A DNA stretch of 64,000 bases from Apostichopus japonicus (taxonomy: Eukaryota > Echinodermata > Holothuroidea > Aspidochirotida > Stichopodidae). The first letter of the stretch is position 1, and each line of letters opens with the position of its first letter. The position numbers were made by a program, and so were the translations under genes. Below are positions 23,605 to 36,350 of the stretch, one piece after another. The notes beneath the pieces were generated by a model. It worked only from the letters and a program-made list of their open reading frames with translations, had not been told where the DNA came from and did no database searches. The DNA lies in NCBI RefSeq assembly GCF_037975245.1, contig NC_092572.1, positions 12,870,769 to 12,934,768 of the forward strand. Direction: 5' to 3'.

Positions 23605-23850
23605 TCATCCAATGCATGCCCTAACTCCCTACCGCCCCCTTCCATTCACTCCCCTTCCCCTCCCTCCTAACACTTTCTTTTTCCTGTCCTACCTCTGTCC
23701 TCCCCCTTTTCCTTTCCTTGTGAGGCTTTCCCATTCCTTGCCACCCTCCCTGTCCATTTCTCTGCCCCTTCTACTACTCCCACATACCTTCCCTTTCTGC
23801 TGCACATCCATCTCCCTTCCCCCTCCCCCCACCCACCTTCCCGAATAGTT
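23605..23850. repeat. Pyrimidine-rich tract
   Basis: About 240 bp of C/T-rich sequence on the + strand ('cccttttcctttccttg' and similar) with scattered purines. Open frames on both strands are low-complexity (Pro/Leu/Ser or Gly/Arg/Glu). It resembles the larger tract at 57794-58620 but is less regular. Confidence 0.7.
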
Positions 23851-25945
23851 TGCTGAGCCACAAGACATTGAAATATACAGATTTTCCATTTTGATTATAG
23901 ACACCATTGTAAAATGTTTAGTTGATAAGAAAACACTTAAATGTCTTTGCAACAGACGAAATACAAAATACCAAAATGTATACAAATTGAAAAATTTCTA
24001 CGACATAAAAAGAAGTACGTCTATATTGTATGAACTGATTTGTTACTTAAACGTACATGTACAGGTATTGACCTGTCTATTGCAGTTAAATGTTGTTGTC
24101 ACCTTCAGGAAGTTATTAATTTTGGGCTTCATTTTCTGTTTGAAGGACAGAATGTATCTTACCGTGTAGATGAATCTGTTTGTGTGTGGATGATATCTCG
24201 TTGCTGATCTGAGAGTCGCTGCATTAACACTTCCCGGTCTACAAGGATAGTACTTGTTATTTATTAACAGCAGATTGTGATTTGAGTATCTTTTGCTTTC
24301 CAACTCTTTAGTCTTGATCACCAATTAATGAAAGAACAAAGAACAAGAAGAAGAAGGAAGAAAAAACGAAGAAGCAAAAACAGTCCAAAAAGTTTTAGAA
24401 ATATTGTTTATTCTGTGCATTCATATCACTTCAAAAGCTTTAGTAATATGAGAAACTTCCCCCCCCCCCCCCGAGGTTTACATGGTTGAACGGATGATGT
24501 GCCAGCATATCTTTCTTTCCGTAAGAATTGAATCTGGACGTGCCAAGTTTGGACTTACTACTTACATAGATTGGTAAAAAGACTTAATTAAAAACCTAGT
24601 TACATTTTTTGAAGGAAAAGAAATATGGAATACTATCTGTATTGAAGAAATACTGATAATTGGAATGAATCTAGTTTTTAAGTAATTTTTAATTTCCTTG
24701 TGGATGTCTTGCTGCTCACAAAGCAAAAGAGGTTTTTGGAAACAATCCTTGGCAGCCTACAAGGTTCAGTAACAGATGTGCCTGAACTTGCTATGAACAT
24801 ACCAAGTCTGGACTTTGATACTAGCATAAACTGGTCAGACAATACTCTATACAAGCTCTACTGACAGGTTTTAAGATGAAATGAACGATACGTAATAACT
24901 ACCCCCTCTCTCGAAGAAACCTTGGTCTGATAACTCGATTGACTCTGGTTATGTGATTTTAATTTATATTTTGTTACCACATAATAGAGTACACTGATAA
25001 TTTCCTGCTGAGTACCTCAGAGTACCCTGATAACTTCCTGTTGAGTTTATATTGGTCCTGGTTTGGTCAGAAAGTTTTTCTTGATCTTTCTTCTCATCTG
25101 TCAATTCATTGGTTTCTGGTCACTCTAAAGATATCTTTGTTACATTGGTTTAACACCTCTTGAACAGGTATTGGAAGTTATAAATTGGAAGTTATAAATT
25201 ACTACCTATTCTATGAAAAAAACCACAGTTCATTCACAAAATAAACCCCCATAAAAGTTGCAGTAAATTTCATTTGTGGAGAGTATAATTTAAATTTGTT
25301 TTCACGTTTCGTCATCCATGACACGATTAGTCTGTGATACAATTTATTAAAGACGACTTTTACTCCCGAGTTCTGGAGAAAAAACATTGCTCTTTCTAAC
25401 TTCAAAAAGTTATTTTCAAATTTTCTTTTCATCACCCTCTCACGAAAATGTCTTCACGGCCAGACGCTTAAGAATCACTCGAAAAGGTCACCCGAAATAC
25501 GAACAAGTCATTTTTGAGTCCATCCAATCCCCGACGGATTCTTAAGCGTAGAGTGTTCAGCTTTAGCTTTAGCTTTAGTTGGGACACCCTTCAATGACAT
25601 CTATGTTGTCTTGAGCACAAGCTACTTAAACTGTTGTAACAATATTCAAGCATTTTTGTCATTGAACAATTCACAACGATTTTGCACCGACATCAAAGAA
25701 ACCCCCGCATTGTGTCAACAGTCATGTGTCAAGTGTCAGCACTCAGATTAATCGACAATTTGATGTCAAAAACCATTACTACAGTACTTCCCTACTCTAT
25801 ATAAAAATGTTAAAAAAAAAAAAAAGTGTTAAAAAGAAGGGTTTAATTTTGCTGATATATTTTGGTGTCTTAGGCCATTATTTATACAATTTTTACTTTG
25901 CTTTTGTAACCCCATCCAATCCCCTGTTCTTTCTTTTTTCTCCAG

Positions 25946-26047
25946 GCTCATTCTGTCCCGGTGCATTCAGAGGATCACGAGGACGACAGAGATGAGAGAA
26001 GGAGTCGAGCCGTAACATTAGATCCAATGCAAAATTTTGGAAACTCG
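25946..26047 (+). CDS. ARHGEF11/12: RhoGEF exon: charged linker
   Basis: 102 bp, 34 codons, acceptor 'ttttttctccag', donor 'gtaaaa', phase 0 both ends. It encodes AHSVPVHSEDHEDDRDERRS and ends RAVTLDPMQNFGNS. A mixed acidic/basic run of this kind is typical of the disordered linker before the RGS-like domain in this family. The strong pyrimidine tract and maintained phase support it; the sequence itself is not diagnostic. Confidence 0.78.
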
Positions 26048-26380
26048 GTAAAAATACTCAATTTTGCAACAAACCCCCCAAAAAAAAAAAAATAAAGAAT
26101 TTTTACTGACTTTTTTATTTCAGTATTGCTTGTATGTCATTTCTGAATGAGCAATAAACAGCTGGTCGAAACAGGTAACAGTGAAAGAGTTTCGGAGGGG
26201 GGGGGTCGAATTCAGGGGTAGGGGGACCTTTGGGTGGACCTGACCTTTTGAAATTTGGAATAAAAGTAAACTACACTATGGTTGGGTCCAAAATAATTTA
26301 TGTAGTGGAGACATTTAGCAGACTTTGAGCTTGGTCATTCCTAAATCTTTCAGATGTCTTATATATATATATATATATAT

Positions 26381-28442
26381 GGTCAATTCCACGGTGACTC
26401 GCGTGACATTTTTACTAAAATTCCTCTCTATTTAATATCATTAAACAAATAAAGAAATTACCTGGGAGAAAAGCATTCATGTAGTCAGTAAGGTAAGCCT
26501 TAATGCTTACAACAGTAGACAAAAAATATTTATACCTCAAGTATTGGGGGTGAAATTGGCGAAAAACTAAACGTGACTCGCGTGACAGTTACTATTAGCA
26601 AAAATCAGAATGCACACACAAATGTTCGATTTCTTATGTCTTATTAAAATACTTCCAATCACTTTTTGTAATCATACCGAAGTTGAAAAACACCTCTACC
26701 TCAATTGCTATGCAACTTTGAAAAAAATGTTGTAACGCATGAAAATAACGATGAAGATGTATTGTGACTCGCGTGACAAGAAAACGTGACTCGCGTGACT
26801 AGTTCACTTTTCGGATAGTTCTAGACCAAATGCAGTAGTGAATCAAAGGTATAGCTCTTGCACAGTGAAATATAACATTCATTGGTCTAGAAAGTGTCCA
26901 AAAGGTACTTCCCTTGGGAATGTCCAGATGATATTATGTCCCCGAGTTACCTTCATGACTGCAGACAGTAGGTAATATACTGTACGGGTAGTACAGTTGT
27001 TCAGGCAATATATCTTGTCAATTAATATTTGTAACAACATTTAGTCTGTTGAAGTCACTCATTTGAGAGTTATAGAAGAAAGACATCTATCAAAATGTGA
27101 TTCAAATTACCATTCTCATTTGTCATATTTGAATAAACCAAAAGTGTAATACTTGAGAAGATACATTCGCTCATAGGATTTTGGGAATGATTGAGCAGTT
27201 AAAACCTTAAGGTTGTCAAGTCATAGCACATGGTATTGCCAGATACAAATATAGATTATGTTTTTGTATCTTACTTAAAAATCAAAGACAAGTGCTAACT
27301 TTCCAAATGTGGTGATAAAATAGGCATTATATTGCAAATAAATATTCATGATTTTAAATTCTGATACTTCAAATGAAATTATCATAATTAGTTGCATTAT
27401 GTGTGCCCATATTATTCAAGTTGCCTAATTAAAGGGGAATGCATATATGATATCTTTAATCAGTGATTCATTCATCAAACTATAACATCCCTGCAAATTT
27501 CACACAGTAAATAGGTAGAAGCACTATCTTGATTTGATGTGACTCGCGTGACGTGACTCGCGTGACATTCGTAAAGGGTGATTTTCTGCAAAATTTGAAT
27601 ATCTTCTGAAAAGGAAAATTCAGTTATCCTTTTGGTATCTATGTGAAGACGTGATATTCATTATTTGGAGTAAAACTATTGTGCAGGCAAGGAGAAAAAA
27701 AACAAAAACAGTAAATTTTGTGACTCACGTGGCAGTAAATCAAGGGTGTTTACTGTTTTCAATTTACCACTGTTGTCTAATGCCTTGATGTCAAAATAAA
27801 ATTGAAGCTATTAAGTGAGCACTATGCTATAGCAAATATAATTAGTCCAACACACAGTTAATAGGTAGAAACACTATCTTGAATTGACGTGACTCGCGTG
27901 ACGTGACTCGCGTGACATTCGTAAAGGGTGATTTTCCACAAAATTTAAATATCTTCTGGAAAGTAAAATTCAGTAATCCTTTTGGTATCTATGTGAAGAC
28001 TTGATATTCATTATTTGGAGTAAAACTATTGTGCAGGCAAGGAGAAAAAAAACAAAAACAGTAAATTTTGTGACTCGCGTGACAGTAAATCGAGGGTGTT
28101 TTCAATTCACCACTATTGTCTAATGCCTTGATGTAGAAAAAAAATTGAAGCTATTAAGTGAGCACTATGCTATAGCAAATATAATTAGTCCAAAACACTG
28201 ATGATACCTTTGATTAATATGTACAAATCTGCACAAAATGAAATTTCACTGTATTTTTCATAATTTAGTTACTACGGGAACCATTTGTTATTACCGACCC
28301 CATAATCAAACAAATGATGTTTCTGGGGTGAAGAAATTATTTTTAGTAACTACAAGTATTCTATTTATTGGAAACTTATACAATTTTAATGTACAATGAT
28401 TTTAAATTTTTTGGTATGATGTTGACCTTATCATGGAATTGA

Positions 28443-28444
<2 letters not shown>
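26381..28444. mobile_element. Putative non-autonomous DNA transposon with GTGACTCGCGTGAC repeats
   Basis: The ends are inverted: GGTCAATTCCACG at 26381-26393 and the complement of GGTCAATTCCATG at 28432-28444 (12 of 13 identical). Both borders abut (TA)n runs, consistent with insertion into a TA microsatellite with TA target duplication. Inside are ten copies of the 14-mer GTGACTCGCGTGAC, a pair of GTGAC half-sites four bases apart. They start at 26394, 26573, 26764, 26786, 27539, 27553, 27720 (degenerate), 27889, 27903 and 28070. A 350-bp segment is tandemly duplicated (about 27501-27850 and 27851-28200). No transposase frame is present; I cannot assign a superfamily. Confidence 0.7.

Positions 28445-28518
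<74 letters not shown>
28445..28518. repeat. (TA)n microsatellite right of the element
   Basis: About 74 bp of uninterrupted TA repeats. With the 20-bp TA tract on the left side (26361-26380) it probably forms the original insertion site. The Tyr/Ile-rich open frame across it is an artefact. Confidence 0.95.
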
Positions 28519-28524
<6 letters not shown>

Positions 28525-29768
28525 AAGTTACCCTGTCAAAATTAGGATACTGAGGGGGCTGCAGCCAGGCTGTGTGGGACAATGATTTTCACACAGTTTC
28601 GTAAAATAGGCTGCACTTCTGCGGCTCTAGACAATCCCGACTGTTTGATATTGCTTCATCCTCACTGAGTAGGATTTTCATGTCGACGCGGCTTGCAGCT
28701 TTACCTTTTTTGACACAGAAATCATTTGTATTCATTCTTTAGTGTGACAGGGATACCAAGCACGTCACAAACATCTGACTCTAGCTGGTTTATGTCATGA
28801 CTCAATATATTTGCGCTGTGTATTTGCCTAACCCCAAACAATTGATCATATCGTCCATTTCCCAACTTAAGTCTGTCATTTCTATGACAAAGTCTACTAC
28901 TCTTTACTTAAATTCGGACCATACAAATTTTCTCATCACCCTTTTGACACATAATGACCCCCGTCAGCACATATGCAACAACCCTGTTTTTCCTTTGTCA
29001 CTTTCGGCAATTGAGTTCACCAGAACAGGAAGGTTCTTAATTTACTCTCGTCCACACACGTCGGCTTTAATTTCCTACGCAGTAGAGGCAAACAATGTTT
29101 ATGCGGGAGATGGTTTGGGTCGACCGGGGTTTTTTCGTTTGGCATACCTGAGACCGGGCATTGATAGTTTTAGTACTGACATTTATGGCTGAACCTCTTC
29201 CATGTTCTGTTGTTTTTATCCTAGGGTGATGATAGAGTTGTTTTTTTGGCCTAAGAAAGTTATAAAGCCAAAACATCTTTAGCTTTGTCACTGGCTTTCG
29301 GCAGTGAGTCATTTATCCGGTACCCTGACGACGAACTGCCAAACAAAGAACGGGCATATTGCTAAACAAAATGGAGAAACGTATAGCCCTCTTTAACAAT
29401 TATGTATCTATGAAACGAGGTTGTTAGAGCTAGGTAGATGGGAGGTATTGTATCTATGAAATGAGGTTATCAAAATGCTGAAACTTTCAGAATATAATTT
29501 GAAAATTGAAAATGACTTCTAATTTCAAATCAACACAGCTTTTCGTCTATTCTATCGATTACCATTTTTCTATTTCAAGCATGATTAAGCTTCCCCACGT
29601 AACATTCCCAACCCCATATCCGCAAGAAAAGTCAAAGGTGGGAGGAAGAAGTTACTCGCGTATTCCTTCAGAAAAGCTATGTTCATGGCTAAATCTCTCA
29701 TAGATGGACTTTCTAGGAAAGACTTTTTCTTTATCCGTTTGTCTTTTTTTTTTCTCTCTCTTTTACAG

Positions 29769-29921
29769 ACTACAGATCCAAAAAGTATGAATCTATTTAA
29801 TCCAGTCCCCAGTACTGCCCATAATATATTTGCCCCAGCCCCCATGGGAGATCATAACCAGTATCTTAACAGTCGGCAGATCATCGCCATGGACGACGAG
29901 TTTCAGTCGGACCCAGAAACA
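29769..29921 (+). CDS. ARHGEF11/12: RhoGEF exon: linker before RGS domain
   Basis: 153 bp, 51 codons, acceptor 'cttttacag', donor 'gtacgt', phase 0 both ends. It encodes TTDPKSMNLFNPVPSTAHNI, a FAPAP segment and an end of IIAMDDEFQSDPET. The last acidic residues lead into the RGS module, where vertebrate members also have an acidic stretch (in PDZ-RhoGEF a similar segment includes the GAP-like contact to G-alpha-13). That functional parallel is inference from position and charge. The frame is open well beyond both ends, so limits rest on the splice sites and phase. Confidence 0.82.
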
Positions 29922-31018
29922 GTACGTATTCTTCTTTGAATCAATCTCTACATCCGGTTAATCTTCTCATTCCCTTTAATCACTCTTCCGAGTACAAAGC
30001 AAGCCATTCCTGTAACCCTCAGGTCTGTAGTTCAAATCCTGTTCTACCCCTCTCCCCCCCCCCCCAAAAAAAAGAACAAAAAAAAAGAAGATTTTTGCTC
30101 TCTACAAGTTTGTTTATAGCCCCCCCCCCCCGCCCCCCAGAAAGTTATTAGGTAGAAACAAATCTTTGTGATTAGCTGAAGGGCGAACTGGTAACAGGGT
30201 AGTCCAGGTGGAGGCGTGTGGGGTTGCTCATGTAGTTTGGGGAAAGTGAGGGGGGATATAAACCATCCAAGGGCCTGATAATCTCAAGGTCACTGGTTAG
30301 AATCCCACCCAATCTAGCCAAGACATTTTTTGCGAGCTTATTCAAATTTGTTATTAAACTTAGTTTCCCTGTCAGATTTCTGTTCCGTTGCTCGTCGACT
30401 TAAACTAAATAACATGTAATGAAAAAGTTATTAGATTGGAACAAGTCTATGTAGTTAGCTGAAGAGAACTTTAGATGAGAGGGGTGAGTGATGTTTACTA
30501 TAAATTATAAATTGAGGAGGCGGTGGGGGTTGGGGAGAGGCGATAAGTATTAGCAAAGTGAACTTAATTATTTGAAACATGTTTCATGAATAATTTTTAC
30601 ACCTATTGTACTTTTGTATTTGCTTTGGCCCTTTCCTGCCCCATTGCCACCTCCCTTCCCCTGCCTCTCAACAAGATGGTAACATTTTTTTAGCAATTTG
30701 CTCTTTCTACCGTTGGCCATCCTCAGCTGGGTTGGTTGCACTAGTTCTTGACCGCATTGATTCCAATCGTAAATGCTAATCATCTTGTCAAAGAACGATC
30801 TTATCACCATGAGAACGTGACTCGCCGATCTTTTCCCCATCTTCTCGCCTTCTGACTTCATGCTCTCGTTTGTAAAAATGTTAAATTTCCCCCTCGCTGT
30901 CACGCCCGACATTTTCCATCTTTTTTTTATTCTTTTGAATGTTATTTTAACCTGTGACCTCTTTTCCTCCTCTGACCTTTGACCCGACATTGCATTTTGA
31001 TATTTCTTCTAACAACAG
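29922..31018 (+). other. Intron with C-runs and G-rich stretches
   Basis: 1.1 kb, phase 0. It has long C-runs followed by A-runs (30053-30073, 30121-30138) and a G-rich segment (30505-30545). A B-box-like 'agttcaaatcc' near 30029 stands alone without an A box. The minus strand has an unrecognised 140-codon Lys/Arg-rich frame (30568-30990). Confidence 0.6.
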
Positions 31019-31039
31019 GTCTTCTATGTCGAGCAAACT
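31019..31039 (+). CDS. ARHGEF11/12: RhoGEF microexon (7 codons)
   Basis: 21 bp encoding VFYVEQT, acceptor 'ttcttctaacaacag', donor 'gtaagt' (perfect consensus), phase 0 both ends. It follows the acidic DEFQSDPET and precedes YDEHGPFDSLEEL, so it would sit in the N-terminal extension of the RGS-like domain. Both splice sites are strong and the frame is preserved with or without it, which fits an alternative microexon. Transcript evidence would be needed to tell it from a chance pair of sites. Confidence 0.6.
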
Positions 31040-32944
31040 GTAAGTCTCGTTTTGCCCCTTGTCTCTTGTTTGCTTGGCTTTTTTAAGCTGCTGCTACCTT
31101 TCTGTTATATAACTACTCTCTATCCTACCACAGGGAAATATGTAGCCTACATGTAAACACACAAACATACACACCCCAGACTGGCGTGTATTAGTAGTAG
31201 AACCCCCTCTATCACCTGGTTGAGCTGTAGTCAATTTATACTGCTTGCATGAATTAGTATTAGTAATGGTACTGGTAGGGGAAACAACAAACAAAGGGAT
31301 TGCTCAAGGTGATAAGGGATTGTTTTGAAAGATATCTGTGCAACCTCTTTGGTGACTGATGGTTATTCCTGCATGAGTAGTACGGGGTAAGGGATATAGG
31401 GGAAAGGCAGGTGGGATCATTTGTGGCTTAATCAAGCCCTCCCCTTATCCCCCATCATAAACCCCCATGCCTTCAATACAATTAAAGAAAGTGATATGTG
31501 GGTGTGTGGGGGGGGGCTTTGGATTTCCTGTAAACCAGTAAAAAATGTATATGGAAATGTTTTCTTACTTCATCCTTATTCTTGGTTTAGTGGGGAGTAC
31601 TTCCAATGGGGGGACCTCTCTGAATTGTACATGGTGAGAGGACATGATGACAGTTGGAGATGAGTTGGATGAATACAGTTTAGTGGAGGGGTAGGTAAAG
31701 GTTGGGGAGGGGGAGGAAGGCACTTAATGAACTCTATCTGATATCTATCTGGTACAGTTGAAGATGTATCAAATTCACTTCCAAAAACTTCTTTTTTTTT
31801 TTTTAAATCCTCCTCTTTTGAAAAACCTTCCAAGGTACTTAGCCATATTAGTCTGCTCACAATATTGTCAAGGATATACTGCAATTATGATAAAACAATA
31901 TTAAATAGAAATGAACACATCAATGTTATCTCTGTGTGTGAGTTTAAGGCATCTTGAAGGCTGTCTTGTAGTCCACCCCAAACCCACCCCCACTCCCCAC
32001 TCCCTCCCTCCCTCATCCTCTTTCTTCACAGTCATTCATTCTCTAATCCCTTCACCTCCTCCAAACTCTTGTTTATTCAACATCTCATCCAGCCTGTACT
32101 ATATATATCTCTCTGCTTGCCTACCAATAAAACTGCCTGTGCTATTCATACTCTTGTAACCGTAATTCTTACTCCCTGCATGATAATGAGCAAACCAGCA
32201 AAGTAAAACCGTACAAAATGTTAAACAAACTTTTTGTGAAAAATATTCCACCATTTTTTTCTCACAAGGATTTTCGGTGTAACGTCCAAAGAGTCATGAC
32301 CTATGGGCATGTCATTACTGTACTTTAGAAACCTTTAAAAATGTGATATATCAACATTAAAGCCGTCGTTTTGAAAAGTTAACGATCGTACGAAAAGAAA
32401 GAAAGAGAGAGAGGGGAGAGAAGAGTGGAGAAGTATCATAACCGATAAAACTTGACTTCCTTGTCTTGCATCACAGAACCGATGTGGGAAAGTTTGTTTG
32501 ATGTTTTGAGGGACGACTGGTGATAGAAATAAAGTTTGAAATATTTTGTCAGGATATCCAGTTTATGTAAAGCAAATCTGCATGTCCAAACCCTCCATGA
32601 TGTGTGTTCTTTATTAGACAAATCACATTGACATTTGGACAGCACCATAGGAACAACGTTCCTGCTACAATCTTCATAAAAAATCAGCTCGTCAGCTGTT
32701 TGTGCCATTATTTCCCTGTTAAGGTTTATATTTCTTTAGGATAATACCGAAATAAGCACCAATGGGAACTTTTTTAACGGAAAATGCTACATAGAGTATA
32801 TGTGATGGACTTATCGGTTTTTTTATTCCCTTGTTTTCACTTAAACTTTCTCTAAGAAATATGTAATTTGTTTCTCTCATTCAATTGAATTTCCCTAATT
32901 TCTTGTGGTTTTTATTATTTACCTTGTTTTTGGAACCATTACAG

Positions 32945-32956
32945 AATTATGATAAG
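32945..32956 (+). CDS. ARHGEF11/12: Candidate 4-codon microexon
   Basis: 12 bp encoding NYDK between a good pyrimidine-rich acceptor ('tttttggaaccattacag') and a 'gtgggt' donor, the same donor hexamer as the exon at 49718-49744. It is phase 0 on both sides. Inserted, it would give VFYVEQT-NYDK-YDEHGPFD, in keeping with the local Asp/Tyr-rich composition. A 12-bp match can arise by chance in 9 kb of intron, so this is a suggestion only. Confidence 0.25.
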
Positions 32957-33552
32957 GTGGGTGATACCGTTTGTGTGTCAATTCCTTGTAGATTTATGTT
33001 TCTCGTCTTGCTGTGAGTGTATCTGTTTGCTTGTTCTATCTGTGAACATTTATTTTCTTTTTACTCTGGCAAAAAGAAAATGTTCTTTTTTCCTTTTTCC
33101 TTCTTGCTTTACGTCAAGATTTGTTTTGGAGTGGTCATCAAACTTTTTTTTTACTTTCTGCGTTTCCGTAGTAACTGTAGTTCTGTTTGAAGTTTTAAAA
33201 TACAGAGATACTTATTGAACTTCTTTGGAAAGGTTCCCTTTTCTAAGGCTTAATTAACCAAGAGGCTTATTGCAGTGTGCGTTTTTCAAAAATGTTCAAT
33301 GATTTTCAATGATTTTTACTTTCTTCAGACCAGCACCTCTCTCTTGAATGTCAGTCTTAATGGTCTGCTGAAAAACTTGTCATATGATTCAATGTAAAAT
33401 ACATAAAGAAATTTGTTTTCCCTGCAATCTATTGGAATGGAAGAATCGTCCCCCCCCCTCCCCCTACAATCAATTAGAATGATACCTAACTCTTTTTGAA
33501 CTACACAGGATATTCTCGTGTATTAATTAATTAATTATTTAATTAATTAATA

Positions 33553-34075
33553 TTTGAGTATAGAAAGATAGAAGAAGAAAACAAAATAGTGTTTTTCGGA
33601 AATCCTGAAATTAGCAATTTTTCAATCTATTTATAGCGCACATAAAATCTTTCTATTTTTCTGAAACTTTCAAGTCTCTCAACTTCAGATTTAACCTGTT
33701 TACTTCAGGTCTTCTAGTTATTCATCAAGTTTTTTAAGTACATGTGAGCTCCCTCTAAATGAGAAGGCATTCCATGGAGTTGCAGATTTCTATCCCTAAA
33801 ACAAAATAGTTTCCCCGAAATTAGCAATTTTTCAGTCTATTAGCGGACATAAGACACAGTATATTTGAGTATAGAAATATAGAAAAGGAGGAAAAATAGT
33901 TTCACCTGAAATCCTGAAATTAGCAATTTTTCAATCTATTTATAGCGGACATAAGATCTTTCTATTTTTCTAAAACTTTGAAGTCTCTCAATTTCAGATT
34001 TGATCCTGTTTGCTTCAGGTGTTCTTGTTACTAATCAAGTTTAAAATAAATGTGATCTCTCTCTAAATAAGTAAG
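33553..34075. repeat. Tandemly duplicated ~300-bp segment
   Basis: Two diverged copies share 'tgagtatagaaagatagaag', 'cctgaaattagcaatttttc', 'atctttctatttttct' and 'aagtctctcaa'. One runs from about 33555, the other from about 33858. A third short piece ('gaaattagcaatttttcagt') sits between them near 33815. They follow an AATT-rich palindromic tract at 33523-33552. Confidence 0.75.
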
Positions 34076-34569
34076 CAATCCATGACCTTTGGTAATTCGT
34101 GTCGGTAACGCTCCCAAAACATCCAAACATTTCATTTTCAAAAACAGTCGTTACTTCCTTATTGGTACAACACTTTCATTAAAGCTGTTTTGTCGGTTGG
34201 GTACAGTAATAAGAACCAACACAACAGTATTATTGCATTCCTATTAAAATTTAAAATTTCCAGAAATTTTTTATAAAGCAATCCAACCTGTTTATTAGCC
34301 AATGAAACTTGGTGGCGCCAGACCAGTGAAGACCTCTGTGTTTCTTACAGTACAGAGAGGGTGTACCTTGTGTATGCTGTTACATTACACCTGCACTACG
34401 GGCTATCAAACACTGTTTCCTGATCATTGTATTACACTTACATTGAAATTATCAAAGCTCACGATGACTGAAATGTTGTGGTTTCTCTTTTTTCTTTCTG
34501 AAAAATTAAGCTTTCATCCTTTGAAAGGAACACAGATTGTCTTGAGGTGTGAAACATCTTGTAACACAT

Positions 34570-35450
34570 TAATCAGCCAGTGTTCATTTTTCAAGTTAGA
34601 CAGTCCTTGTTTTTCTGTGTTCCTTTAATCTTAATTACAATTAGTCCTTGAACCTAAGAAAAACACACTTGAGGGAACACCCCCCTGGAAATCTAGACAA
34701 AATAACAAGTTACCGTGTGTGTTCAATCATGTTCTCGTTTTATGGTTCATCTACAGGGGAAGTTGTATTTTCGTTTCGGCACTACGCTCGGTAAAAATAC
34801 ACTATACAAATATATAAAAAATCTCAGTACATAGTTACATAGTGTTTCACTTAATAATATTTTGCCAGATGTCTAGCACATAAAGTAGAATAATCACAGA
34901 GTGATTTTTAACCCTTTTAAAGAACACAGAATTGCCTTGAGTAGTGAAACGTATCCTTCATACTTCCTTTCCATTTTGTAGTTGTACGAGGGGAAATGTC
35001 ATAATCAAAACCGTCGTAGAAAAACTTCTTGAAATCTTATCGTGTCCTTAGAACTAACTTACGCAGGGAGGTCTGAGCTACCTAATAACGCTTTTAAGTG
35101 TTTACCAAAATAGGACATACCGATATTTTGCTCCAAAAGTTTCACTTTTTCATGTTTCATTTATCGAGTCTTACTGGGAATAGAAAACAAGACATTCTCT
35201 ATTTTTTTTGTCCACCCAAGAAAGATATTTTTTTATGCAAACATAGATTTAATGATGTATACTTCATAAGTTTTCTGATACAATAATCAGCCAGATTAAA
35301 TTCTCAAGTTAGACGGTCCCTTTGTTATCTGTTTTCCTTTTAAAATGTTTGCATTAGTCCTTGATTTAAGAAAAACACTTTAGGGATCCCCTACCCCCAC
35401 CCGCAGCCCACGAAATTACACAGTATGTGTACGTGTTGTGTTCAACCATG
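34570..35450. repeat. Duplicated intronic segment (~0.7 kb apart)
   Basis: The block 'aatcagccag', 'caagttagacagtcc', 'ttagtccttgaacctaag' and 'aaaaacacacttgaggga' at 34571-34690 reappears diverged at 35286-35400. It is followed in both copies by 'tgttcaatcatgttc' / 'tgttcaaccatgttc' and 'atggttca'. The piece near 34495-34565 likewise matches 34900-34950. Confidence 0.65.
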
Positions 35451-36201
35451 TTCATGTTTAATGGTTCAATGTGTGGTAAACTTGTGTTATAGTTAGTGGA
35501 GGGACCTGTTTCTCATTAAAACCTAGGGAATGGCAGTCTTTCAAATAAAAAAAAATAGTGTCACTGTTGTATTTTTGTGTTGAAAATTTATTTGTGACAG
35601 CTATCAGTTCAGGGCTGTATTTGTATTACACTTTTAATAAAGTAGTGATATTTCTCTGATGGATTCGTACGACTCCGTCAACGATAAAGTGACTCCCATA
35701 TGGTCTTGTCAATACCTCACGTACCGGGACAGAATTATACAAAATAAGTTATGAAAACTTATTTGATAATTATTTGTTTATATTAAAGATGAAGGTATTC
35801 ATGACCAAGTTCCTCATTAGTCTCACCAACGATTTTTAATGAACTTGTGAAACTGCTGAATCTAGAGAAAAACAAAATTAGATACACATGTGAAAGGAAT
35901 CCATTTCTGATTTATCAGAGTAGTTATTTACTTTAATCTGGAGAATTGCTGAATATTATCCGGTACAAGGATGAAGAATTTCACAGTTGCAAAGAAAATG
36001 TGTTTTTTTTTGCTTTTCTCTCCTTTTCTTTTTGGTTCAGTATTAGGTTTTCAATTTCCTCGGTCATTCTTACAACAACAAAAATAGAGGGGGGGGGGGG
36101 AACTAGATAAAAAAAATCAAACCAAAATAAATGGTGCCTGGATATGTTATAGTAGTACATTTATAGAGTTTTACTTTTATGCTTTAAGTTTGTCTTTATG
36201 T

Positions 36202-36350
<149 letters not shown>

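Larger units (their letters stand above)
16542..25945 (+). other. 9.4-kb intron
   Basis: Phase-0 intron holding, in order: G-runs (16708, 16820), a purine tract (17285-17360), a 153-bp tandem repeat, the ~99-bp satellite, a conserved-looking patch near 22100-22460, a pyrimidine tract (23600-23850) and a C-run (24462). Elsewhere it is AT-rich without recognisable features. An additional phase-0 exon could be hidden here, since the neighbouring exons would still be in frame without it; I could not identify one. Confidence 0.6.
26048..29768 (+). other. 3.7-kb intron containing a transposon-like element
   Basis: Phase-0 intron. It begins with a C-run/A-run (26075-26095) and a G-run (26200), then holds the 2.06-kb element at 26381-28444 inside a (TA)n tract. 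From 28600 to 29350 it is low-copy-looking, with an unrecognised 131-codon frame at 28797-29192 in somewhat CpG-richer DNA. A purine/pyrimidine-rich stretch precedes the acceptor. Confidence 0.65.

Noticed and set aside
25555-25580. Short 'agctttagctttagctttag' repeat
   Set aside because: Only three hexamer units; trivial slippage without further context.
28797-29192. 131-codon + strand open frame in an intron
   Set aside because: I see no domain, and a phase-0 acceptor and donor pair could not be placed. It may merit a homology search but is not supportable as an exon.
30003-30045. Possible tRNA or SINE head near a 'gttcaaatcc' motif
   Set aside because: Only a B-box-like match is present; there is no A box at the right distance and no cloverleaf.
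30568-30990. 140-codon minus-strand basic frame
   Set aside because: Lys/Arg/Gly-rich composition follows from purine-rich DNA; no motif, start context or splice sites support it.
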